Source: Streptosporangiaceae bacterium NEAU-GS5 (GTDB lineage Bacteria; Actinomycetota; Actinomycetes; Streptosporangiales; Streptosporangiaceae). From it: DNA of 64,000 nucleotides. Both the position numbers and the translations under genes were made by a program. The notes under the pieces were generated by a model that was not told the DNA's origin, searched no databases, and saw only the letters and a program-made list of their open reading frames with translations. Of this stretch, positions 24,172 through 36,052 are shown one piece after another. Numbering within the stretch: the first letter of the stretch is position 1; each line of letters opens with the position of its first letter. The stretch lies in contig JAGFNW010000013.1 in assembly GCA_017592665.1 (NCBI GenBank), positions 62,001-126,000 of the forward strand. Reading direction: 5' to 3'.

Positions 24172-27018
24172 TCAGCGCTTGTTGGGGTCGGGCTTGGGCG
24201 TGGCTTTGGGGTTGGGCTTGGGGGTGGTGTTGGACGGGGCGTTGGGGTCAAGGCCGGCGCGGCGGAGAGCTTCGGCCATGGCGCCGGTCGGGGCGGACTG
24301 GCCGCCGCGGTTGCCACCGCGATCTCCACGATCCCCACGATCCCTGCGGTCATTACGGTCGTTGCGGTTGCCGCGGCGGTCGCCTCCGGTGCCCCCGCTG
24401 TCACCGCGACGGTCGCCTCCGGCGCGGGGATCGGGATTGCCGCCGCGGGCGCCTGAGCGGGGGTCAGTGCGGTCGGGGCGGTCAGTCCGGTCGGTGCGGG
24501 GGTTGGTGCGGTCGCCGGCGCCGGGAGTGGGCTGGCCGCCAGGGGCTCGGGATCCGGCGTCGCCGCTGGGGGTTCGAGGTGCGGCGTTGCCGCCGGGAGT
24601 GTTGCGGCGGTCGTCGCGGGGGGCGCGGGCTCCAGGGCGAGGGTCAGTGCCGCTGCGGGGACCAGGGCGGGTGGCGTCGCGAGGGCCGGGGCGGGCGTCA
24701 TTGCCGGTGCGGGAACTGGGGCGGGGGTCGGTGCCACTGCGAGGGCCGGGGCGGGAGTTGGGGCGGGGGTCGTTGGCGCTGCGGGGGCCGGGGCGGGTGG
24801 CGTCGCGGGGGGCGCCGACCTCGTCGTCGAGGCGGAGGGAGAGGGAGATGCGCTTGCGAGGGATGTCGACCTCGAGGACCTTGGCGCGGACCACGTCACC
24901 GGGCTTGACGACCTCGCGCGGGTCTTTGACGAAGCGGTCGGAGAGGGCGGACACGTGGGCCAGGCCGTCTTGGTGGACGCCGATGTCGATGAAGGCGCCG
25001 AAGGCGGCCACGTTGGTGACGACGCCTTCGAGGATCATGCCGGGCTCCAGGTCGGAGATCTTCTCGACGCCTTCGCGGAAGGCGGCGGTCTTGAAGGCCG
25101 GGCGCGGGTCGCGGCCGGGCTTCTCGAGCTCCTTGAGGATGTCGGTCACGGTCGGAAGGCCGAACGTGTCGTCGACGAAGTCGGACGGCTTGATGCCGCG
25201 GAGGACGGACGCCTGGCCGATCAGCTCGCGCAGGTCGGTCTTGACCGCGGTGAGGATCCGGCGGACCACGGGATAGGACTCGGGGTGGACGCTGGACGCG
25301 TCGAGGGGGTCGTCGCCGCCGGGAATGCGCAGGAAGCCGGCGCACTGCTCGAAGGCCTTCGGGCCAAGCCGGGGCACGCCCTTGAGCGCCGCCCGGCTGC
25401 GGAACGGGCCGTTGGCGTCGCGGTGGGAGACGATGTTCTCCGCGAGGCCCGTGGTGACGCCGGACACCCGCGCCAGCAGGGGAGCGGAGGCGGTGTTGAG
25501 GTCGACGCCGACCGCGTTGACGCAGTCTTCGACGACGGCGTCGAGCGAGCGCGACAGCTTCTGCTCGGACAGGTCGTGCTGGTATTGCCCGACGCCGATC
25601 GACTTGGGGTCGATCTTGACGAGCTCGGCGAGCGGATCCTGCAGGCGGCGCGCGATCGAGACCGCGCCGCGCAGTGACACGTCGAGGCCGGGCAGCTCCT
25701 GCGCCGCGTACGCGGAGGCGGAGTAGACCGACGCGCCGGCCTCGGAGACCATGACCTTGGTCGCCCCGGGCATCAGTTTGACCAGCTCGCCCGCGAGCTT
25801 GTCGGTCTCGCGGGAGGCCGTGCCGTTGCCGATGGCGATCAGCTCGACCCCGAAGCGCTGCACGAGCGCGCCCAGAACGGCCAGCGACTGATCCCACTGG
25901 CGCTTCGGCTCGTGCGGATAGATCGTCTCGGTGGCCACCACCTTGCCGGTGGCGTCGACCACGGCCACCTTCACACCGGTGCGAAGGCCCGGGTCGAGGC
26001 CCATGGTGGCGCGCGTGCCCGCCGGAGCGGCGAGCAGCAGGTCGCGAAGGTTGGCCGCGAAGACGCGGACGGCCTCCTCCTCGGCCGCCTGCCACAGCCG
26101 GGCCCGCAGGTCGATGCCGAGGTGCACGGTGATCCTGGTGCGCCACGCCCAGCGGACCGTGTCGAGCAGCCACCGGTCGGCGGGACGCCCGCGGTCGGCG
26201 ATCTCGTAGCGGGTCGCGATCTGGACCTCGAATGTGCTCGGCCCCTCCTGCGGCTCCTCCGGCTCGAGGGTGAGCGCGAGCACCTCCTCCTTCTCGCCGC
26301 GGAACAGCGCGAGGATCCGGTGCGAGGGCAGCCGCGTGAACGGCTCGGAGAAGTCGAAGTAGTCGGAGAACTTCGCGCCCTCGGTCTCCTTGCCCTCGCG
26401 GACGGCGGAGATCACCCGGCCGCGTGACCACATCCGCTCGCGCAGCGGGCCGATGAGGTCGGCGTCTTCGGCGAAGCGCTCGACGAGGATGGCCCGCGCG
26501 CCTTCGAGCGCGGCGCTCTCGTCGGCCACGCCCTCTTTGATGTAGGCCGCGGCGGTGGCGATGGGGTCGAGGGAGGGGTCGCCGAGCAGCGCGTCGGCCA
26601 GCGGCTCGAGCCCCAGCTCGCGCGCGATCTGCGCCTTCGTCCTGCGCTTGGGCTTGTAGGGCAGATAGATGTCCTCGAGGCGGGCCTTGGAGTCGGCCGC
26701 CATGATCTGCGCCTCGAGCGCCTCGTCGAGCTTGCCCTGCGACCGGATCGACTCGAGGATCGCGGCCCGCCGCTCTTCGAGCTCGCGCAGATAGCGCAGC
26801 CGCTCCTCCAGCGTGCGCAGCTGGGTGTCGTCGAGCGTGCCCGTCACCTCTTTGCGGTAGCGCGCGATGAACGGCACGGTCGCCCCGCCGTCGAGGAGCT
26901 CAACGGTCGCGGCCACCTGCCGCTCCCGCACTCCCAGCTCGCCGGCGATCTGCTCCCAGATCCGCTTTTCTACCAGCGCGCCGCTCTGCTCGATTTCCTG
27001 CCCACCGGAGGTCGTCAC
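24172..27018 (-). CDS. tex: Tex-family S1 RNA-binding protein with long disordered tail
   Basis: About 948 residues from the GTG at 27018 (MTTSGGQ); an ATG at 27066 is possible, and neither has a clear Shine-Dalgarno. The Tex plan is complete: N-terminal helical part ([20 protein letters not shown]), the YqgF-like domain with [20 protein letters not shown], the helix-hairpin-helix region ([19 protein letters not shown]) and an S1 domain ([20 protein letters not shown]). Tex binds nucleic acids and influences transcription and virulence in other bacteria. The last ~220 residues are a low-complexity Arg/Pro/Asp/Gly/Asn tail ([23 protein letters not shown] repeats), far longer than in short Tex proteins. 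Confidence 0.93.
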   Translation of the reverse strand: MTTSGGQEIEQSGALVEKRIWEQIAGELGVRERQVAATVELLDGGATVPFIARYRKEVTGTLDDTQLRTLEERLRYLRELEERRAAILESIRSQGKLDEALEAQIMAADSKARLEDIYLPYKPKRRTKAQIARELGLEPLADALLGDPSLDPIATAAAYIKEGVADESAALEGARAILVERFAEDADLIGPLRERMWSRGRVISAVREGKETEGAKFSDYFDFSEPFTRLPSHRILALFRGEKEEVLALTLEPEEPQEGPSTFEVQIATRYEIADRGRPADRWLLDTVRWAWRTRITVHLGIDLRARLWQAAEEEAVRVFAANLRDLLLAAPAGTRATMGLDPGLRTGVKVAVVDATGKVVATETIYPHEPKRQWDQSLAVLGALVQRFGVELIAIGNGTASRETDKLAGELVKLMPGATKVMVSEAGASVYSASAYAAQELPGLDVSLRGAVSIARRLQDPLAELVKIDPKSIGVGQYQHDLSEQKLSRSLDAVVEDCVNAVGVDLNTASAPLLARVSGVTTGLAENIVSHRDANGPFRSRAALKGVPRLGPKAFEQCAGFLRIPGGDDPLDASSVHPESYPVVRRILTAVKTDLRELIGQASVLRGIKPSDFVDDTFGLPTVTDILKELEKPGRDPRPAFKTAAFREGVEKISDLEPGMILEGVVTNVAAFGAFIDIGVHQDGLAHVSALSDRFVKDPREVVKPGDVVRAKVLEVDIPRKRISLSLRLDDEVGAPRDATRPGPRSANDPRPNSRPGPRSGTDPRPSSRTGNDARPGPRDATRPGPRSGTDPRPGARAPRDDRRNTPGGNAAPRTPSGDAGSRAPGGQPTPGAGDRTNPRTDRTDRPDRTDPRSGARGGNPDPRAGGDRRGDSGGTGGDRRGNRNDRNDRRDRGDRGDRGGNRGGQSAPTGAMAEALRRAGLDPNAPSNTTPKPNPKATPKPDPNKR

Positions 27019-27122
27019 GAAAGCCAATTCTGCCCGACCCAGCCGACACCCGCGCCCGCTCGTCATACCAAACGCGTCTTACGTCACCTTCGTAACTAGA
27101 GGGTGCTCCAGGATGTGCCGTC

Positions 27123-28478
27123 ATGCGTATCACGTACACCGCTCTGGTCTCCGCCACGCTGCTCGGCCCGCTTCTGGCGGCAGGCCCGGCGCAGGCGGCT
27201 CCCGTCGCTCCCGGAGGACAGGGCTGCCGGCCCGCCGACGTCGTGGCCTCGGCCGCGACCCCTGACGGCGGCGGTTACTGGCTGGCCGCCGCGGACGGCG
27301 AGATCTTCCCGTACGGCACGGCCCCCTACTACGGCAGCGCCCTCGGCACCCGCCTGACCGCGCCGATCGCCGACCTCGTTCCGACCGCTACGGGCGGCGG
27401 CTACTGGCTGGTGGAGGGCGATGGGACGGTGCTCGCGTACGGCGACGCGGCGCGGGCGCGGGTGGGGGTTTCGCCTCCGGCGACCGAGAGGATCGTGTCG
27501 GCCGCCCGGGTCGGGGCGCGGGGGCTGGTTCTCCTCGGAGCGGATGGCGGGGTCTATCCGGTCGGCGCGGCCTATTCGGTTGGTGCGGGCCATCTGGGCG
27601 GTGCGGGCCAGCAGGGCCATCTGGGTGGCGTGGGTGGGAGCACGGGGAAGAGCGCGGCTGCCGTCGTCGGGACGCGGCGTGGATTCTGGGTCGTCACCAC
27701 GTCCGGCGAGGTCATCTCGTACGGCGACGCGGCGCCGCTCACGAGTCCGCCTTTGAGCGCGCCCGTCGTGGACGCGGCCGCGCAGGGGGCCGACGGGCTG
27801 CTTCTGCTGACCGCCGACGGGCGGGTCACCCCCGCCGGAGGCGCGACGTTCGGCGATGGGGAAGCAGCGGGCGGGACGAGCATCGCCGTCTCCCGTGACG
27901 GATATTGGGTGGCCGGACGGGACGGCTCGGTGACCGAGCATGGTGTGGGCTTCCTCGGCGACGCGCTGACCAGGCCGTCGATCTGCCAGTACGCCCTGGA
28001 GCCGGTCGAAGGCGCCGCGATCGCGCAGATCGCCACCGACATCCTCGGCGAGCAGGCCGAACCCGGGTGGGTGGGGGGAGCCGTGCCGTACAGCTGGGGT
28101 GGGGGACACAAGCGCGCGCCGGGGCCGAGCCTTGGCACCTGCTCGGGCTACACAGGGTCCATTCGCCCGTGCCCGGCCACCAAGACCGTGGGGCTCGACT
28201 GCTCCGGGTTCGCCCGGTGGGTGTACGACCTGGCGTTCGGCCAGGACGTGTTCGGCGGCGTGGCCACCACCGGCCAGCTGGCCCGGATGCGGAAGGTGAC
28301 CGCACCCGAGCCCGGCGACCTGGTGTTCTTCGGCTCCAGCGCGCAGCGGACCACGCACGTCGGCGTCTACGTCGGCCCCGATCAGATGATCGAGGAGCCG
28401 TTTACGGGCGCGACGGTCCGGCTCGCCTCGATCAGGCCGCGGAAGAATCTGGTCGGCTACTACCATCTGGCACGATGA
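27123..28478 (+). CDS. Secreted NlpC/P60-family peptidoglycan endopeptidase
   Basis: 451 residues. Signal peptide with cleavage near AGPAQAAP. Residues 35-300 hold several degenerate repeats of the form GGGYWLAAADGEIFPYG, likely a beta-propeller or wall-association domain. The C-terminal NlpC/P60 domain contains catalytic Cys360 in GLDCSGFARW and His412 in THVGVYVG, with the preceding EPGDLVFFGSS typical of the fold. These enzymes hydrolyse D-Glu-meso-DAP bonds in peptidoglycan stems. The last 47 bp overlap the convergent oxidoreductase gene. Confidence 0.88.
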   Translation: MRITYTALVSATLLGPLLAAGPAQAAPVAPGGQGCRPADVVASAATPDGGGYWLAAADGEIFPYGTAPYYGSALGTRLTAPIADLVPTATGGGYWLVEGDGTVLAYGDAARARVGVSPPATERIVSAARVGARGLVLLGADGGVYPVGAAYSVGAGHLGGAGQQGHLGGVGGSTGKSAAAVVGTRRGFWVVTTSGEVISYGDAAPLTSPPLSAPVVDAAAQGADGLLLLTADGRVTPAGGATFGDGEAAGGTSIAVSRDGYWVAGRDGSVTEHGVGFLGDALTRPSICQYALEPVEGAAIAQIATDILGEQAEPGWVGGAVPYSWGGGHKRAPGPSLGTCSGYTGSIRPCPATKTVGLDCSGFARWVYDLAFGQDVFGGVATTGQLARMRKVTAPEPGDLVFFGSSAQRTTHVGVYVGPDQMIEEPFTGATVRLASIRPRKNLVGYYHLAR

Positions 28479-29400
28479 CCAGCTTTCCGCGGACTCCTCC
28501 GGCGGCCAGCCGGGCATGGGCCGCGCCCGCCTCTTCCAGGGGGTAGCAGGCGGCCACGCGCAGCGCGAGCTTGCCCGTGTCGACCAGGGCGGACAGCGCC
28601 GCGAGCTGGATCGTGTCGGCGTGGCCGTACATCTCCTCGTTGGTGATACCACGGGCCTCCGGCGGCGCCCCTTGCATGACTATGGGGACGAACCGGCCAC
28701 CGTCGCGGACCGCGTCCTGCGCCGGCTGGACCAGCCCCGCCGGGTCGACGACGGCGTCCACCCCGCCGGGAACGGCCGCGCGCACGGCCTCGGCGAGATC
28801 GGCGGTGTCCGGCACGAAGTGCGCCGCGCCGAACCCGCGCACGAGCTCCTCGTCCTGCTCGCGGGCGTGCCCGACGACCCGCAGCCCGCGAAGCGCGCCG
28901 AGCTGGACGAGGAACCCGCCCACGGAACCGGCGGCCCCGGTCACCAGGAGCGTTCCATTTTCCGGCAGCGCGAGCCGGTCGAGGGCCTGGAACGCGGTGA
29001 GGGCGCCGAGCGGCATGCCGGCCGCCTCGGTGCCGGGGACGGTCTCGGGCGCCGGTGCGAGGGCCGAGGCCTCGATGATCGCGTATTCGGCGTACGTGCC
29101 GAGGTCGTCGGCCAGTTTGACGGACAGGCCGACCACGCGGTCGCCCGGCCGCCAGCCGTCGGCGTCGGGTCCGGCCGCGTCGACCACGCCCGCGATGTCG
29201 ACGCCGATGCCCGTGACCTCCCGAGGCTCCGCCAGCCCGGCCGTCTGTATGCCGCCGGAGCGGACGAACAGGTCGAGCGGGTTCACCCCCGCGCCTTCGA
29301 CCCGGACCCGGACCTGTCCCGGCCCGGGTTCCGGCATCGGCACGTCCACGACTTCGAGGGCCTCGGGCCCGCCGTACGACCGGACGACGACTGCGCGCAT
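28432..29400 (-). CDS. Zinc-independent MDR-type NADP-dependent quinone oxidoreductase
   Basis: 322 residues. The alcohol-dehydrogenase GroES-like N-terminal domain starts RAVVVRSYGGPEALEVVDVP and includes GAGVNPLDLFVR; the catalytic zinc ligands are absent, as in quinone oxidoreductases. The Rossmann domain reads LLVTGAAGSVGGFLVQLGAL. These enzymes reduce quinones or enones with NADPH. The C-terminus ends in a short variable tail that overlaps the NlpC/P60 gene. A 14-bp perfect palindrome lies just upstream and probably binds a repressor. Confidence 0.88.
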   Translation of the reverse strand: MRAVVVRSYGGPEALEVVDVPMPEPGPGQVRVRVEGAGVNPLDLFVRSGGIQTAGLAEPREVTGIGVDIAGVVDAAGPDADGWRPGDRVVGLSVKLADDLGTYAEYAIIEASALAPAPETVPGTEAAGMPLGALTAFQALDRLALPENGTLLVTGAAGSVGGFLVQLGALRGLRVVGHAREQDEELVRGFGAAHFVPDTADLAEAVRAAVPGGVDAVVDPAGLVQPAQDAVRDGGRFVPIVMQGAPPEARGITNEEMYGHADTIQLAALSALVDTGKLALRVAACYPLEEAGAAHARLAAGGVRGKLVIVPDGSSRPDSSAA

Positions 29401-29414
29401 GCGATCTCCTGAGT

Positions 29415-29428
29415 CTCTGAGCTCAGAG
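29415..29428. promoter_or_regulatory. Perfect palindrome in front of the quinone oxidoreductase
   Basis: CTCTGAGCTCAGAG is a 14-bp perfect palindrome 15-28 bp upstream of the start codon. On the minus strand it follows a -10-like TACGAT, so a bound protein would block initiation. The regulator is not adjacent. Confidence 0.45.
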
Positions 29429-29489
29429 GATCGTATGTAGTCGGTTGACGTGCGGAAAGTGCTTACTTCAACTAGTCATCACGGGCAAA

Positions 29490-29515
29490 GGGCCCCGGGG
29501 AATCTCCCGGGGCCC
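29490..29515 (-). terminator. Chitinase gene terminator
   Basis: GGGCCCCGGG, six-base loop, CCCGGGGCCC: a perfect 10-bp stem, followed on the minus strand by TTTG. It lies 18 bp past the chitinase stop and separates that gene from the oxidoreductase promoter. Confidence 0.8.
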
Positions 29516-29533
29516 CGCCCTTTCACTTCATGA

Positions 29534-31807
<2,274 letters not shown>

Positions 31808-31873
31808 GGTGCTCCACGTCCAGTGGGGGGTTGGGTGGATGGACGCGTGCGACCCCGGGACTGGTCGCCCGAA

Positions 31874-31898
31874 ACTATTAGGAAGCTTTCCTTTTAGT
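31874..31898. promoter_or_regulatory. Dyad operator upstream of the chitinase gene
   Basis: ACTATTAGGAA-GCT-TTCCTTTTAGT: arms of 11 bp match at 9 positions around a 3-bp centre, 67-91 bp upstream of the chitinase start. It is an AT-rich island in GC-rich DNA, as expected for a promoter region and repressor site. Confidence 0.5.
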
Positions 31899-31931
31899 TA
31901 TTTCGGAACTTATCCCGCGCTCAGGATCACG

Positions 31932-34259
31932 TCAATATCCGCTGTTGACCCGCGCTCCATAGAGGACCGAAAGCCGCCGGGTGGCCCTCGTCAGCGCCAC
32001 GTAGAGGTCCTGCCCGCCCTTCGGCGACTGTGCCGCGATCTCGTCGGGCGCGGCCACGATCACCGCGTCGAACTCCAGCCCCTTCGACTGCCCGACGGTA
32101 AGCACCCGCGCGCCCGCCATCTCCGGCACGCGCCACCCGTCGGGCACGATGACGGCCAGCGACCCGTCCTCGACCGCGGCCAGCTCCTCCCGTACGAGAC
32201 GGGGAAGCGCGGCCAGGCCGCCGACGACGGCGCGAGGCGGGTCGCCGCCCTCGCGGACCGACAGGGGAGGCTCCTGCTCGGGGGCGACCGCGCGCAGCAC
32301 CCCGGCGGCCACCGTCATGATCTCGGCCGGCGTCCGGTAGTTGATCGTGAGCCGCTCCTCGTGCCATCGGCCCGAAAGGTGTGGATCGAGCATCTCCTCC
32401 CACGAGCGGGCCCCGGCCGCGGAGCCGGTCTGCGCGATGTCGCCCACGATGGTCATCGAGCGCGTCGGCACCCGCCGCAGCACGGCGCGCCAGGCCATGG
32501 CCGACAGCTCCTGCGCCTCGTCGACCACCACGTGTCCGTAGACCCAGGTGCGGTCGGCCGCGGCGCGCTCGGCCGTGGTCAGGTGAGGTCCGGCGCCGCG
32601 CTGCTGCTCGGCGAGCTCCATCAGCTCCGACACCCGGAGCAGGTCGCCCACGTCGGTGATGGCCGCCACCTCCAGGGCGTAGGTCTCCGCCTCGGCGCGA
32701 TCCAGGTCGTCGCGGCGCGCGGCGGCGCGCTCGTCGGCGGCGTCCTGTCCGAGCAACTCGGCCGCCTCGTCGAGGAGGGGCACATCGCCGACGGTCCACG
32801 GCGCCCCTGGCGCGCGCCGGATGACGGCCCGATCGGCCGGTGACAGCATCGGCGAGTCCGGGTCGGCCAGGAACTGCTCGACCAGCCGTTCCGGCGTCAG
32901 ATACGGCCAGAGCGCGTCGATGGCGGCCCGCACTTCAGGGCGGTCCCACAGGGCGTTTCCGGCCTGGCGCAGATCCTCGTCCTCGCCGGCCTCCTGCTCG
33001 CCCGCCCATCCGTCCAGCTCGCCGGCGAAGTCCTCCAGGAAGTCATCGGGGAACGCCCAATCCTCGGCCGCCTCCTCGATCATGTCGTCAAGCTGGGCCT
33101 TCTCATTTCGGGCCAGGGCGTCGAGCAGCAGCCGCGCGAACACCGGCCGCGCCAGGTTGTGCGGCCGCTCGAGGGCCTGGGCCAGGCGCTGCGCCTCGGC
33201 GCAGGTCTCGTGGTCCACCCGCAGCGTCATCTCCTGCACGGTCACCTCGACCCCGTCGCGGATCGACGTGCGGATCGGGATCGCCACCTCCAGGTCGCCG
33301 CCCGGGATCCGCTGGCGCTCCCACACGGCGTGGGCGAGGATCCCGGCCATCCGGGCCGCCCCCTTGACGACGGCCGCCTCCGGCTCGTCCTCCTCGGTCG
33401 CCCGCACGCCCGGATAGAGCTCGCCCGCGGCCATCATGACCACGTCGGTCTCGCCGAGCGAGGGGAGCACGTCCTCGATGTAGCGAAGGAACGTGCTGTT
33501 CGGCCCGATCACCAGGATCCCGCGGCGCTCCAGCACGTCACGATAGGTGTAGAGGAGGTAGGCGGCCCGGTGCAGGGCGGCCACGGTCTTGCCGGTCCCC
33601 GGGCCGCCCTGGACCACGAGCGTGCCCTGCAGTCCGGAGCGGATCACGCGGTCCTGCTCGGTCTGGATGGTCGCCACGACCTCGCCCATCCGTCCCGTAC
33701 GCCTCCGGGACAGCGCGGCCATCAGCGCCGCCTCCCCGACGAGCGCGCGCCGATCGTCCTCGCTCATCCGGTCGAGGTCGAAGACCTCGTCGTCGAGGCC
33801 GACCACGGTCCGGCCGCGGGTGCGCAGATGACGGCGGCGGACCAGGGCGCCGGGGTCGGCGGCGGTGGCCGCGTAGAAGGGGCGGGCGGCGGGGGCCCGC
33901 CAGTCGACCAGGATCGAGGCGTGCTCGTCGTCGCGAAGGCCGAGCCGCCCGATGTACAGCGTCTCGTCCTCGGAGTCGTCGATCCGGCCGAAGGCGAGAC
34001 CGCGCTCGACGGCGTTCAGCTGGGCCAGGCGCCGGGCCTGTTCGGACGCGCCGACCTCGCGCTCGATCAGCGCCTGCCGGGTGCCGCCCGGCGCGGCCAG
34101 CACGTCGCGGAAGGCCTGGGCGGCCTTGACGCGCGCCTCGTCGAGCCTGTCGTACAGCATGGAGACATACGATTGCTCCTCGCGGAGCTCATGGGACACG
34201 GGAGTCACGGGGGAGCCGGAAGATTGGGGCTTGACAGATTCCGGTTGACGGGCCGCCAT
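31932..34259 (-). CDS. HelD-like UvrD-family helicase / RNA polymerase-associated motor
   Basis: 775 residues from the ATG at 34259 (MAARQPES). The N-terminal helical region (EEQSYVSMLYDRLDEARVKA) is the coiled-coil arm of HelD proteins. The superfamily 1 motor has Walker A VQGGPGTGKTVAALHRAA, Walker B VVVDEAQELSAMAW, TINYRTPAEIM and the motif VI region YVALTRATRRL. HelD releases stalled RNA polymerase, and some actinobacterial forms protect it from rifamycins. Upstream on the minus strand TTGCGG and TGTAGA spaced by 17 bp could be the promoter. No rifamycin-associated element was seen. Confidence 0.9.
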   Translation of the reverse strand: MAARQPESVKPQSSGSPVTPVSHELREEQSYVSMLYDRLDEARVKAAQAFRDVLAAPGGTRQALIEREVGASEQARRLAQLNAVERGLAFGRIDDSEDETLYIGRLGLRDDEHASILVDWRAPAARPFYAATAADPGALVRRRHLRTRGRTVVGLDDEVFDLDRMSEDDRRALVGEAALMAALSRRRTGRMGEVVATIQTEQDRVIRSGLQGTLVVQGGPGTGKTVAALHRAAYLLYTYRDVLERRGILVIGPNSTFLRYIEDVLPSLGETDVVMMAAGELYPGVRATEEDEPEAAVVKGAARMAGILAHAVWERQRIPGGDLEVAIPIRTSIRDGVEVTVQEMTLRVDHETCAEAQRLAQALERPHNLARPVFARLLLDALARNEKAQLDDMIEEAAEDWAFPDDFLEDFAGELDGWAGEQEAGEDEDLRQAGNALWDRPEVRAAIDALWPYLTPERLVEQFLADPDSPMLSPADRAVIRRAPGAPWTVGDVPLLDEAAELLGQDAADERAAARRDDLDRAEAETYALEVAAITDVGDLLRVSELMELAEQQRGAGPHLTTAERAAADRTWVYGHVVVDEAQELSAMAWRAVLRRVPTRSMTIVGDIAQTGSAAGARSWEEMLDPHLSGRWHEERLTINYRTPAEIMTVAAGVLRAVAPEQEPPLSVREGGDPPRAVVGGLAALPRLVREELAAVEDGSLAVIVPDGWRVPEMAGARVLTVGQSKGLEFDAVIVAAPDEIAAQSPKGGQDLYVALTRATRRLSVLYGARVNSGY

Positions 34260-34385
34260 GTGTTTGCTAGACTCCTCTACAGTTGGGTTTGGTGTGTGCC
34301 GCAACAGAGATCTGATCAGCATAACACACATTCCATGCCGGTAACGGGTGGGTGGTCGCGCCCTCGCAGGCGGTAACGTCGAGGC

Positions 34386-35321
34386 ATGCGACTTGGGGTA
34401 ATCGATGTGGGGTCCAACACCGTGCACCTGCTGGTGATGGACGCGCACCCCGGCGCGAGGCCCCTTCCGGCCTACTCCCACAAGGCGGAGCTACGGCTCG
34501 CCGAGCATCTCGAAGACGGCAACCGGCTTTCCCCGGACGGCGCGGCGCGGCTGCGCAAATTCGTGGACGAGGCCATCGTGATCGCCGAGGACAAGGGCGT
34601 CGAAGACGTCCTCGCCTTCGCCACGTCCGCGGTCCGCGAAGCCGTCAACGGCGAGGAGATTCTCGCCAAGATCAAGAACGAGACCCAGATCGACATTCGC
34701 GTCCTGTCCGGCCAGGACGAGGCGCGGCTCACCTTCCTCGCCGTGCGCCGCTGGTTCGGCTGGTCCTCGGGGCGGCTGCTGGTGCTCGACATCGGCGGCG
34801 GATCCCTGGAGATCGCGGCCGGCCTCGACGAGGAGCCCGACGTCACCGTCTCGCTGCCGCTCGGCGCCGGACGGCTCACCCGCGACTGGTTCACCGCCGA
34901 TCCGCCGCCCCCCGGCGACGTGCGCGCGCTGCGCAAGCACGTCCGCACCGAGATCGCCCGGCACGTCGGCGAGGTCATCAGATATGGCAGGCCCGATCAC
35001 GCCGTCGCCACGTCCAAGACGTTCCGGCAGCTGGCGAGGATCGCCGGCGCGGCGCCGTCCAACGAGGGGCAGTACGTCAAGCGGGTCCTGACCCACGACG
35101 ACCTGGCACACTGGGCCAGCCGGCTGAGCCTGATGACCGCGGATCAGCGGGCCGGGCTGCCCGGCGTGTCCGAGGGGAGGGCCCCGCAGCTGCTCGCCGG
35201 CGCGCTGGTCGCGGCCGCGACCATGGATCTGTTCGACCTTCCCGAGCTGGAGTTGTGCCCCTGGGCGCTCCGCGAGGGTGTGATCCTGCGTCGTCTGGAC
35301 TCCATGCCGTCCCCTGCCTAA
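34386..35321 (+). CDS. Ppx/GppA-family phosphatase
   Basis: 311 residues of the ASKHA (actin-like ATPase) fold. The N-terminal phosphate loop is [16 protein letters not shown]; further motifs are [29 protein letters not shown] and the second phosphate-binding [15 protein letters not shown]. The length matches the short two-domain actinobacterial Ppx proteins that hydrolyse polyphosphate or pppGpp/nucleotides in the cytoplasm. It is divergent from the HelD gene across 126 bp. Confidence 0.92.
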   Translation: MRLGVIDVGSNTVHLLVMDAHPGARPLPAYSHKAELRLAEHLEDGNRLSPDGAARLRKFVDEAIVIAEDKGVEDVLAFATSAVREAVNGEEILAKIKNETQIDIRVLSGQDEARLTFLAVRRWFGWSSGRLLVLDIGGGSLEIAAGLDEEPDVTVSLPLGAGRLTRDWFTADPPPPGDVRALRKHVRTEIARHVGEVIRYGRPDHAVATSKTFRQLARIAGAAPSNEGQYVKRVLTHDDLAHWASRLSLMTADQRAGLPGVSEGRAPQLLAGALVAAATMDLFDLPELELCPWALREGVILRRLDSMPSPA

Positions 35322-35429
35322 CCCCCTATATCCTCGCTATATCCCCGCATATATCGATATCGGCCAAGTAAGGCGTACAGCTCATGAGATCGGGCAAGGC
35401 TGAGGGGCTGGGCCGATGAGAGGTGGGCG

Positions 35430-36038
35430 ATGATCGAGCTGCTCGGGATGGCCGTGACGCTGACGGCGGCAATCGCGCTCGTGGCGATGGCGCTGCTGCT
35501 GATCTCCGTGCTGACGCTGGCGGTCCTCGCCGGGATGGCCGTGTCGACCGAACGCGAGCCTCCGCCCGGGCCCACGAATTCACCGCGGTCCGGGCTGTCG
35601 GCCCGCCTGCTGGGAATCTCACGGGGCGCGTCGGAGGAGAGGCCGGAGGGGATGCGGGAGCAGGTGGGTTGGGCTCCCGCACCCCCGGCTCAGCGGCCGT
35701 CTTCCGGCCGGCGCCCGGCCGTAGGTCAAGGACCTGGGCCAGGTCAGCCCCCTGGTCAGGCCCCGGGTCAGGCCCCGGGCCAGCCGCCCGGGCAAGCTCC
35801 AGGTCAGCCGCCGGGACAGGGCCCGAGTCAGCCGCCCGGCCAGCCGCCGGGACAGGCTCCGGGCCAGCCTCCCGGCCAGCCTCCCGGCCAGCCATCCGGT
35901 CAGCGGCCCCCTACGGGCGCGCGGCCGGGCCCGGATCGGAGCCGAGGCCCGGCGTCCACGCCCGGGCGGACCGGCGAGCGGACGCCCGGGCGGGCCGCCG
36001 GCCCGGCGACCCGCGCCGGCCAGCGGCCCAGTCGCTGA
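35430..36038 (+). CDS. Single-pass membrane protein with Pro-Gly-Gln repeat tail
   Basis: 202 residues, no recognised family. Residues 1-40 are one strongly hydrophobic segment (LTAAIALVAMALLLISVLTL). The remainder is low complexity: residues 95-160 consist of about fifteen PPGQ/APGQ units, then an Arg/Pro/Gly/Thr-rich end. Ribosome site GAGGTGGG precedes the ATG. Third-position GC and the repeat phase support this frame over the antisense one, which would be Arg/Ala-rich. Possibly a cell-envelope anchor with an extended extracytoplasmic or cytosolic tail. It follows the Ppx gene at about 110 bp. Confidence 0.65.
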   Translation: MIELLGMAVTLTAAIALVAMALLLISVLTLAVLAGMAVSTEREPPPGPTNSPRSGLSARLLGISRGASEERPEGMREQVGWAPAPPAQRPSSGRRPAVGQGPGPGQPPGQAPGQAPGQPPGQAPGQPPGQGPSQPPGQPPGQAPGQPPGQPPGQPSGQRPPTGARPGPDRSRGPASTPGRTGERTPGRAAGPATRAGQRPSR

Positions 36039-36052
36039 CCGGCCGGCGGCCG

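Noticed and set aside
23907-24899. 330-residue minus-strand ORF over the end of tex
   Set aside because: Its Ala/Pro/Thr composition arises from reading the Arg/Pro/Gly tail of tex in another frame, and it enters the minisatellites.
34260-34385. Rifamycin-associated element upstream of the HelD gene
   Set aside because: No long GC-rich inverted repeat of the kind reported for rifamycin-responsive genes could be seen; only a plain promoter-like pair.
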